Shown piece after piece: positions 9,040 through 18,050 of a DNA stretch of 34,889 nt. Each line of letters begins with the position of its first letter. The first letter of the stretch is position 1. The position numbers and the translations under genes were made by a program. A model generated the notes under the pieces. The model saw only the letters and a program-made list of their open reading frames with translations. It made no database searches and had not been told where the DNA came from. This DNA comes from Blepharisma japonicum (lineage: Eukaryota > Ciliophora > Heterotrichea > Heterotrichida > Blepharismidae), in assembly GCA_949751835.1 (NCBI GenBank), contig CATKHK010000170.1, forward strand, positions 1 through 34,889, in the 5' to 3' direction.

Positions 9040-10998
9040 ATGGCTGAAGAGTTCCTTGAAACAGAGTCTTATTGAAATATTAAGGCAGCGCTCTCTTTGA
9101 TGAGCATCCTATTGTCTTACAAAAACAATGAAATTTTAAGAGAAAAATTAAAAGATGAAGACAATTGAGTGATCAATGAGGTTCTTAATGAGATAAATAA
9201 TGAGAGATTAGGAGAGTTTTGCAAAAATACTAAAATTGAGGTAGAGACTAAAATTTTTAGAGCTATAGACAGTATTGGATTAGAATTCTATGATACTAAC
9301 TGGTATAAGAGATCATTTCACCAATATGCAGAAACAAAAATTGAAGAGTTTGAAAAGCATGTAGATGGGAAAAGTATTGTGATTACAGAAATGAAGTCTT
9401 ATTTTAATCCCAAACAATATCTGGGGACTAAGTGAGGACATTATTTATTAATTTCAATATTTTCAGATTTTTCAAAAGAAGCTTATTTTTACAAGAATGG
9501 CAAATGAATATCTCTGATCCCTAAAGGTTTTAAATCGAAATTGACAGCAAACAAAGAGTTCAAGTTGGTTTACCTTAAAGTTTCAGAAGAAGATCTCAAT
9601 ATTTTAAGAGAAAATGGTGCAAACTTGGAAAACGAAGTCAAAATTCATCTTGAAAATCCAAAGCAAGAAGAAATTACAAAAACACATAATGCTGATGAAG
9701 AATATTTTAAGAATACAAATCATAATATAAAAACGTGGGGAATAAAGCCAATCTCTTCAAATTATTCTCCAGCAGAAACAAATCATTCAGATAAAATTAT
9801 TGAAAGCCAAAAAGAAATTCAGAAGAAGGAAGAAATGCTTAAAAATGAAAAGGAAGAAAATCAAAAACTGAAAGTCAAGATTGAAAACCTCCAAAAGGAA
9901 AATGAAGAACTCAAAATAGAAAAAGAAAAAGCAGAAAAGTTTGCGGATGAAGTCAAAAAAAAGGAAAATGAAGAACTCAACATAGAAAAAGCAAAAGCAG
10001 AAAAGCTTGAGGATGAAATCAAAAAAATAGCAGCAATCCTAGAAAAAAAAGAAAAAGAGCTTGAAGAAAAAGATAAAAAAATAATGAAAATGAAAGAAAA
10101 AAAGATGCAAAGAGAATTATTAATACCGCCACAACCGCCACAACCTCCAGAGCCTATAGTTGACTATGGTCCTTTCAAAATTTTTAACGAAAAAAAATTA
10201 GGCCTCCCCAATCTTATTAATACCTGCTATTTTAATGCAGTTTTGCAAGCCTTAGCAAGCAACAATAGGTTTGTAAACTATGTGAATAGCATAGAGAGCC
10301 ACCCTTTTGCAACAACTTTATACGGAGTTTTCAGCATTATGAGAGGAAATATTGAGGAAGCTTTAAGGATGTTTAAAGATCAAGTTAACCAAGAATTTCC
10401 ATTCGTAAGCTCTATATAGCTTGATTCATTTGGCCAGCAAGATTCAAAAGAGTTTTTAGTGTCGCTTTTATCAAAATTAGAAGAGATTTCAAATGTAAGC
10501 CTGTCAAATATCAAACTGATTCAAGAGTTTTCATGCATGAAATGTCGAAATAATTGGCAATCAGAAGAAAATCAAAGCTTTTTTGTAATTCCAAGTGATA
10601 AAAAAAATAAAATCAGCACGCATTTAAAAGACCTAAAAGCAAAAGTGCAACTTTTTAGAGGAGATAATATGCTTTACTGCCAATTTTGTGATTCTCAGAG
10701 CAATATGAGTATTACTATTAAAAAAATTGTATGTTCTGAGATGCTAATTTTTTATTTGCCAAATAATGGTAATTTTTCAAATGCTAAACTTGAGGAATAT
10801 TTGAAGGTAGAAGAGTATGAATTCAGTCTCTATGCTGTTATATGCTATTATGGTTCTGGAAATAGTGGGCATTATACTGCTTTTACTAAAGATGGAAATA
10901 CTTGGAGATTATATAACGACGAACAAGTAAGTGATAAAGTCTACAATGCAGCAAATAGCTATTTAGCATTTTATTTATTAAATAAGCCAAGGTCTTAA
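9040..10998 (+). CDS. USP-type deubiquitinase with novel N-terminal domain and coiled coil
   Basis: Two exons (9040-10404 and 10420-10998) encode about 647 residues. In-frame TGA=Trp occurs at several places, including residues 12 and 43 and at 9433-9435. Layout: a globular-looking N-terminal region (about 1-190), a Lys/Glu coiled coil (about 250-360), a short Pro-rich linker (PPQPPQPPEP), then the catalytic domain. Cys396 lies in GLPNLINTCYFN; Ile replaces the usual Gly before Asn-Thr. The QQD box (SFGQQDSKEF) follows the intron, then zinc pairs CMKC and CQFC, the His box NSGHYTAF and the Asp box WRLYNDEQV. All triad residues are present. Its N-terminal region resembles that of the USP at 15315-17234. 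It follows an E2 by 52 bp and precedes another by 198 bp. Confidence 0.9.
10405..10419 (+). other. 15-nt spliceosomal intron in USP gene 9040-10998
   Basis: Sequence gtaagctctatatag, phase 0. Removal joins NQEFPF to LDSFGQQD; retention ends the protein at TAG before the QQD box. Confidence 0.9.
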
Positions 10999-11196
10999 AG
11001 AATTCATAATTAATTTTAATTAATATTATAGTGACTAATTGGATTCTCTTTTATTTCACAAATAAAAGAATTACTTTTAGCGTAAATTATTACAATATAC
11101 ACTTTAAGGATTAGATAAAAAGGCCTGCTACATAAGGTTTAGCGTAGAATTATTGATTAAACTTCATTTTCATTATTAAAATTTATAGAAAGCAAA

Positions 11197-11637
11197 ATGC
11201 AACGACTTATGGACGAGTTTATCAATCTCCAAGACAGGCCTGAACCTTACATCACTTTAAACATAATAAATCATTCATTTTACCACTGGAAAGGAACACT
11301 TAACGGCCCTGATGGAACACCATACGAAGGTGGCCTCTTCGAATTCGAAATTGTATTCCCACCAGATTTCCCAGCAAATCCTCCTGAATTCTTTTTTAAA
11401 ACGCAAATATTTCATCCAAACATAAGATATGATGGACATGTTTGCTGTGAAATCTTTTCACACTCCTGAAAACCAAAAATTCCTGTCAGAAATATCATTT
11501 CATATGTGGTAGGGTTATTAAATGAGCCTGAACCAAGAGCAGGATATCAGGGACTTGCCACAGAGCTGTGCTTGAGAAATCGAGAAGAATTTAATAACGA
11601 AGCGAGAAGGTGGACTTTTGAGCATGCTATGGGCTAA
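11197..11637 (+). CDS. Ubiquitin-conjugating enzyme (E2, UBC fold)
   Basis: 146 residues once the TGA at 11467-11469 is read as Trp; that Trp falls in HSWKPKIPV, where E2s carry a conserved Trp soon after the active site. Marks: GPDGTPYEGGLF, PPEFFFKT, HPNIRYDGHVCCEIF with catalytic Cys83 and an adjacent Cys84, then LLNEPEPRAGY and a final helix. Single exon, ATG 11197, stop TAA. It lies downstream of the USP at 9040-10998 on the same strand and upstream of a decayed USP. Divergent from textbook E2 classes, so I give no gene symbol; ubiquitin versus a ubiquitin-like modifier cannot be decided here. Confidence 0.9.
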
Positions 11638-12299
11638 AAGAAAAATTAAAATAATAATCTAAGAAAGATGAAGAAAATTTTTTGTACTAATTATTCAAAA
11701 ATAGGTTATTAAGGTCAGTTGTTAATAGCCTTGATAAAACTTTTAAATTATACCAATTAATTTTTAAAATGCGAATATGATGCCAAACATATTACTTATT
11801 TGATAATAAGCTCCTTCAAATAAAGGAAAAACTAAATATCTTAAATTATAGAAGATAAATATAAGGTTAAAGTAATCATTGTAAATTTAGTTTTGGGGCT
11901 AAGGATAATCATGAAATTTTAACAAATTATAGCGGCAGGCCACATTAAAAGATGATAATTTATTTTAAAATTAATTTCATTGTATTTTATCAATGACATC
12001 ATTTAATTTTTACGCATTTCTATATCATAAAATTTGAAGACTCACATTATTTACTGAGTTATAAAGCAAGATGAATATGAAGGTTGTTTTAGCAAATCTC
12101 CACACAACTTAATTAACTAAACTTTGAAATGCCTCATCAAATGCTGCTCATCTTGCAACGAGTATAAATAAATCAAATATTAAAAGAGAAAAGCAATTCA
12201 TTAAAGCTGATATCTTGAATAACTATTGAAAGCTTCATCAAGGTATTAAATATTGTCACAATTCTATAATAAATCTTTAGAAATTGCAATTGGTTATAG
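11638..12299. other. Spacer without recognisable gene
   Basis: AT-rich, with stops in all frames on both strands. I find no motif, tandem repeat or strong hairpin in it. Confidence 0.5.
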
Positions 12300-13290
12300 C
12301 AAAATATGAATTGAAATTAGTGCATTATCAGAAGAAATCCACCAAAAAGACTTTGAATTACCTTCATTTAAACTACAAATAAATTTAATCATCTTAGTCT
12401 TCACTGTCTTAATGCAAATATAAAACTGAGGTCTTCAATTATCTTGAAATTGCTTGAATTTTCAAGAATTGTTAAAAAAGATAAAGCATTTGCAAAACTA
12501 GTTAATGAATAATAGAAAATATTTCACAAAATGTTTCTTTTAGTACTCTGCTTAAAAGAATTCAAGTTAGCGCAAAGTTCTATGCTAAAAGATATCTAAT
12601 TTCTTTAAGAATGGCTGAGAGACTTCCTATGAAGATAGAAAAAATTATAAACATATTTTGCAGTTTCAATGAAAAAATCTCTTAAGGAATGATATATATT
12701 GAGCAGCTCAATATTTGAAATAATTACTATTTTAAATCCATATAGCAAGATCTTTTCGGATCATCAGAATTTGAAAAATAGGACAGCATTACAACTATAT
12801 AATAAGCTTAATGTTAGAAATTATTAATAATATGTAATTTGATGGATTCTTGAAGAAAAACTTAAAGTACTCCTAGAGATGCTATAGAAAATTGATATTC
12901 AAGTATTAATCTTGTCTATGTTCAAAGTAGAGTAGATTCAAAATTTTTTGATTGTAATTTTTTCACGAATAGCTAAAATTGACCAATAGGCCCTTTAAAA
13001 CAGCAATAAACAAAATTTAAGATTGAAAAGTGTAAAACATTGCAAATTTATCAAACTTTATTATAATCAAAATATATAAATGAAATAAATTGCAAGTGTT
13101 TCTATGAAAAGTATCAAAAATAGCTTAATGTGAAAATTTTTAAAATTTTATATTTTTACTCCTAAAAATATCAATTACATAAATTCACCAATGGCTTTAA
13201 GAATAAAAAACAGAATTTTCATTATATGAAGTGATCTGCTATTATCAGAAATTTTATGAAGATTCACATTAATACTTTTCAATTAGGAAG
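12300..13290 (+). pseudogene. Heavily decayed USP relic
   Basis: Two anchor points identify it. Near 12380-12430, translation gives a degraded Cys box (NLSLHCLNANIK, compare NLGNTCYLNALLQ), preceded by an ELP-containing segment like that before the Cys box of the USP at 15315. Near 13215-13275 it gives LYEVICYYQKFYEDSH then TAA, matching the His box of that gene (LYGTICYYQEESSHYTAF). Many stops and frame changes lie between. It sits just after an E2, as expected of a lost E2-USP unit. Confidence 0.5.
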
Positions 13291-13569
13291 TAGCATAGTT
13301 TATCTAATTTCAAAAAACAAAAAATAAAAATCAAATATTGCTCAGCATGAAATGCATATATAGCCCTTTATTTTTAAATTATTATTTGATTATATCAAAT
13401 GCAATGGCAGTAATTTGTGTTTAATTTTATTATGCTTCTCTTCGTTAATATTAATTTCTTGATAAGAAAATTTTCTATAATTTCTAACTTTTCATGCTTA
13501 AATTTGTACTCAAGTACAGATAAAAATCTTAAAAATTTACTTTTATTAATTAATAATAATTTAACCTAC

Positions 13570-13645
13570 ATACACTATCGTCCACATCCTAGCTCTTTTC
13601 ATATACCAATTTATCAGCACATGGATATATACGGTTTTAGCCTTA
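13570..13645 (-). pseudogene. Possible E2 tail relic
   Basis: On the minus strand this reads CADKLVYEK and, one base shifted, RARMWT, matching the C-terminal helix of the E2 at 17273-17710 (SADKEAYERIARMYTQ). At DNA level the string catcctagct with flanking similarity is shared with 17298-17307. Only about 25 codons are recognisable. Confidence 0.4.
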
Positions 13646-15314
13646 CGGAAAACATCAGGTTTTAAAGGGATCTTAGTATACCAGTAGAGAATATCCATTT
13701 TTTATTTTGGAATGGAAGGCTGAGGTTTTTTGGAAAGAATGGGAATTGATTGTGAGAGAGAATTGTGGAGGGAGATGGTCGCAGGAAGTCGAACATTAAT
13801 CTTGGTCTCTAGATGAGAAATTGAGGATCCTTTTTCTGTGGAAGATTAAGGAGACAGGAGTTATGGGAATGATGATGAAGACGGAGATGAAGCCTATGGT
13901 GTATACTCAAGTGTTACAGATGCCAGCTCTGCTGCTATTGGTGAAGATTTTGGCTGAAAAGATGAGAGTATGGATGAAGACGAAAGCAATTGCCAAAAAA
14001 ATAAGGTGGAAGAAAATGGAGGGGAAATGATGAATCAGAAATTCTGAAGGCTCTGATTGTAAATGGAAAACTCTATTGAGAAGAGAGACAAGGAATTCTA
14101 GAGGAAAGAGAGCAGGAAATATGATGAAAATTGGAGCAGAATCTTATGCAGGCTCTGAAGCAGAATTGTAAGCAGGAAATAAAGCAGAAATTGAAACAGA
14201 TTTTAAGGCAGGAATTGAATCAGTAATTTAAACAATAATTGAAGCAAAAAGTGAAGCAAGAATTGAAACAGAAATTGAAGCAGAATTTAAAGCAGAAAAT
14301 TAAGCAGGAATTGAACCAGAAATTGATGGAAAATTGAAGCAAGCTTTAAGCCTAATTGGAAAAAAAATTGAAATATAAATTAAAGCAGAAATTGAGATCT
14401 GCTAAACGATTGCTATTTATTTGGTTAGAAGAGCATAGAACTGTTATTAGAGTTACAAAAAGTCGGAGTACTCAAAGTAATTATTAAGGAAGATTTTAAA
14501 AATATGCACGAAATGGTGATATATGCACAAGATTTGCTGCTTGGATAAAAGAAAACCATAAGATGTGATAAAAGATGAGGACAATTGTATAAGAGTTTTA
14601 TTTATTTACCATTAAGTTCCAAATAGCGAAATGGTGCATCAATAGCTAAAAGTGATTTAATAATTAAATAGAGAATGTCCATTCTTAACCTTAAAGAGAT
14701 CTTAACTAATATTATGGATCTCTTATCTCTTCGATAATTTCTTACTCATTGGCTTGGATCTGCGAAAAGCGTTAAAGCATAGCTTCTCTAGTTAGGATAG
14801 AATGCAACAGAGTCGTTGATACTCTTCCGGAAAAAAAAATTTTTGTATTATTAGCAAACCATAAAGGAATTTTTGTCTTAAGCCCTAATGCCTTAGATAT
14901 TGGGATCTGAAGAATCAGTAAATACTGATAGCTTGAGGGTTGATTATTTTTAGAACACGCTTTTAATTGATAATTATCATATAATTCTTAAAATATATAA
15001 TTCTGATAATTCAAGGCAGATCGCAAATCAGTTAAGAGGCACCTCCATTAGCTTGAGCTCAGTGAGAGGAGTCTATTTCTCGAAATTTCTTTCGATCTAT
15101 GAAGAAAATTGTAGAGTTTAAAGGACCAGGGTGGGACTGGAGCTACTTTTTCTATAGTTAAGGTTTATAGGGGTCATTAATTAGAATTTTACCTTTCTTC
15201 GATTTAAAGGTCTCAGAAAACCCAGATTTTGATAATGATATATTAATATAAATATAAACATAAAGCTGCTTTATTTTATTATATAAAATAAATTTATAGA
15301 ATCTAAATTAGAAA
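13646..15314. other. Long spacer with minisatellite
   Basis: No complete gene on either strand. It contains the 12-nt tandem repeat at 14112-14327. A short open stretch at 14829-14930 (KIFVLLANHKGIFVLSPN) might be a fragment of a beta-rich protein but matches nothing I recognise. The last ~70 bases before 15315 are very AT-rich and serve as leader of the next USP. Confidence 0.5.
14112..14327. repeat. 12-nt tandem repeat, about 18 units
   Basis: Contiguous degenerate units of gcagaaattgaa, for example at 14184, 14208, 14256, 14268 and 14304. The plus strand reads (AEIE)n but TAA recurs (14169-14171, 14229-14231, 14301-14303); the minus strand reads (SISA)n. Probably the remains of a repeat-protein gene or a simple minisatellite. 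The word resembles the repeat DNA of the gene at 6357-7247, although the period there is 15. Confidence 0.8.
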
Positions 15315-17234
15315 ATGTCTAGCTTGCCAGTTTGAAATTTACGTATCGCAGCTAATCTCACGTTGTCTCTTAAGCAATTTGTCAATTTAAAAATCAGCAA
15401 GCAGTATAGAAATTTAGATCAAACGCTAAATAACTTGCAATTAGCTTTGGAACAAAATCAAGGAGAGCAACTTTTTTTACTTGAAGAGCTAAATAATGTT
15501 TTAAAAAATAATAGGTGAACTATTTCATGCATTGAAGAAGATCTTATTAATTTATCATTAGGAAAAATGCTCTTCTGTGCTTCTGATAGAAAAATAATAA
15601 CATTAAAAAGTCTTCCAGCTAGAGTTGCTGGAGTAGAAATCATAGTAAATGAAAGCAGTTATTTGCTTGTCGCAGCACTTTCACAATGTGGCAAAGTACT
15701 TTATCATTGGAAAGATCAAAAGTGGAGTAAAACTGAACTTGATCTGCATATACATTATGAGCCATATTATTTTTACTACTGTAAGGCGCCTAGGGATGAT
15801 ATAAAGCAAAATTTGAAATTTAAAGGCTATGAAAAGATTTATTTATTGTTTGAAGACCAGCATATTGAAAATAATTCTCTCCCAAATGTTAGTGAGACAC
15901 CTGAAATAAGCCAAAGTGCTATTATAGATGAAAGTAAAGCAAATGATGAAATTATCGAAAAAGAAAAAAAAGATGCAAAGGATCAAGAATCACAAACTGA
16001 AAATAAAGATGAAAAAGTCCAAAAACTTAAGCTATCAATTAAAAATTTACAACAAAATGTAAAAAGGCTCCAAGATGAGAATAAGGAATCACAAAAAACA
16101 ATAAATTCTTTAAATAGTGAAATTTGTGAGCTTAAAGAACAAAAAGAAGCCTCAAAAAAACAAATAAAATGCAAGCAAGAATCGGAAATCGCAAACCTGG
16201 AAAAAGAAAAGAAAGAAATGCGTGACACTATTCAGCTCCTCCATAACCAAAGTCAACAAATGAGCATGAGCCATCATTTTCAACTAGACCAATTGGAAAA
16301 ATTAAATCATGATTTAGTTGATGAGAATAACTCATTAAGAGAAGAATGCAGGAAACTTAAAGAAAATATAGTAATTGAGCTACCTCCCAATCGAAAGCAT
16401 GGCCTTCCTAATTTAGGAAATACCTGCTATTTGAATTCGCTTTTACAAATATTTTCGAGTACTCCTGGCTTTGAATCTACACTTCAAAATATAAACGGAC
16501 CTTTTTCCAAGTCTCTTAAAGATCTTTTGCTCAATATGAAAAGGAATAATACCCCTCGGACTATTGGAGACTTGATAAAGTTATTTATATCAAATTTGGT
16601 GCAAGATTATCCATTTGTAAAATTTATTTAGCTTCAAAATTACACTCAACAAGATCCTAAAGAAGTTTTGAATATGATTTTAAGCAAATTAATCGAAGAA
16701 AAAAGAACTTTTGATATTTTTTCAATCGCCTTTGAGCAAAAGCTAACCTGTATGAAAAATCACAAATTTAAAGTTTCAGACATCAACTCATTTTTATTAA
16801 TTCCTCCACAATATAAAGAATGTCCAGAGTATTTTCTCCTTAACAAAATTCAAAATAATTCACAAATTAAGTCATATTGCAGTTCATGCAAAAAAGAAGT
16901 TGATATCACAGTTTCTGTGTTACTATCCAATTACCCACAACAACTTATCTTTTATTTTCCAACTTCTCCCGATGTTCTAAGAGACCATATTAATTTTAAT
17001 CAAAACATTGCATACGAATTATATGGAACTATATGCTATTATCAAGAAGAAAGCTCTCATTATACTGCATTTACCAAAGATGGAACCGATTGAAACGAAT
17101 ATAATGATGAACATGTTGAAGCTAAAAGTATAAACCCATTATTAGTAACTTTAGCATTTTATTCAAAAGTATCTCCATCAATTCCTGGCATGAAGGCTGT
17201 CACCAATCCTCTAACTTCGAAAAAAAATTGATAA
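15315..17234 (+). CDS. USP-type deubiquitinase with novel N-terminal domain and coiled coil
   Basis: Two exons (15315-16616 and 16632-17234), about 634 residues, with TGA=Trp at several codons (residue 7; 17091-17093; the last sense codon). An N-terminal globular region (about 1-185) contains a segment (SYLLVAALSQCGKVLYHWKD) resembling one in the USP at 9040. A coiled coil follows (about 225-365), then the catalytic domain: Cys371 in GLPNLGNTCYLNS, the QQD box NYTQQDPKEV, zinc-type ligands CMKNH and CSSC, the His box SSHYTAF and the Asp box WNEYNDEHV. All triad residues are present. It converges on an E2 with only 38 bp between the two stop codons. Confidence 0.9.
16617..16631 (+). other. 15-nt spliceosomal intron in USP gene 15315-17234
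   Basis: Sequence gtaaaatttatttag, phase 0. Removal joins QDYPF to LQNYTQQD; retention gives an in-frame TAG just before the QQD box. Confidence 0.9.
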
Positions 17235-17272
17235 AAGTTTTAAAAAATTATTTCGTAATATTGCTTAATAAG

Positions 17273-17710
17273 TTAACGTGCATAATTTTGCGTATACATC
17301 CTAGCTATTCTTTCATATGCCTCTTTATCAGCGCTCCTGACTGCAGTCGCATCATTAAGGTATCCATCCTCAGTGCTAGGCTCACTCATCAACACACAAA
17401 TACTGTCAATAATTGACTTCACTGTTGTTGCACTATTCCACTTGTAATTAAGCAGCATTGTACAAGCTTTGCCGTCCGAGTCCACGTTTGGGTGGAAAAT
17501 CACTGTTTTAAAATAAAATTCTGGAGGACGTTGAGGGAAATCTTGAGGGAAAAGAATCTCAAATTCAAACCTTCCACCTTCAAAAGGAGTTTCTGGTGGA
17601 CCTATTAGTACCCCTCCTCAGTGGTAGAAATCACTGTCGATTAAATAAACTAATAAGCCTTCGGTTGGGTCTTCACAGAACTTTGCGAAATCTGCCTGAA
17701 GCTTTTGCAT
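17273..17710 (-). CDS. Ubiquitin-conjugating enzyme (E2, UBC fold)
   Basis: 145 residues from ATG 17710 with one TGA=Trp codon in FYHWGGVLIG, a position where both other E2s here carry Trp. Marks: GPPETPFEGGRF, PPEFYFKT, HPNVDSDGKACTMLL with catalytic Cys83, YKW after the active site, and C-terminal helix YERIARMY. Single exon, stop TAA. It converges with the USP at 15315-17234 (38 bp apart) and diverges from the E1 at 18051 across a 340-bp gap, so promoter elements for E1 and this E2 lie in the same gap. Confidence 0.92.
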
Positions 17711-18050
17711 ATATGTAGAATTATAAATTATCCCATTTCTATATCAGATCATAAAGAATTAAAAAGATTTTAAAGTATTTGAATTAAGATTTACTTCTGA
17801 AATCTTACATTATATTGATTTTTAAACTTTATTCTTATTTAATTGAGCCTTCACACGCTTAGTGATATTTTTACCTAGTGTTTTATAATTTGCTGAGGAT
17901 GACTCAAAGTCCTTTTATCTCTGGAGTCAGGAATTCTTGCCTATGTTGATTTTTTCCAATAAAACCATCCTCATTTATCTCAATATTTGTATCTTCATCT
18001 TTATTCACACTTTTAACTGAGAATTAAAGGATTCTACAATTTTGTTAATA
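17711..18050. promoter_or_regulatory. Divergent gap between E2 and E1, with a short coding relic
   Basis: By gene orientation this 340-bp gap must hold start regions for the E2 (minus) and E1 (plus). On the minus strand, 17830-18010 also reads as two overlapping out-of-frame pieces (EDTNIEINEDGFIGKNQ, then NYKTLGKNITKRVKAQLNK-stop) that look like the tail of an unrecognised basic protein. No TATA box stands out from the AT background. Confidence 0.4.

Noticed and set aside
10417-10419. UAG read as an amino acid (stop reassignment) in the USP genes
   Set aside because: In each USP the TAG is the end of a 15-nt GT...AG segment whose removal restores the USP alignment; TAA/TAG terminate all intact genes.
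14829-14930. Open stretch KIFVLLANHKGIFVLSPN as a propeller fragment
   Set aside because: Too short and no family signature; kept only as a remark in the spacer entry.
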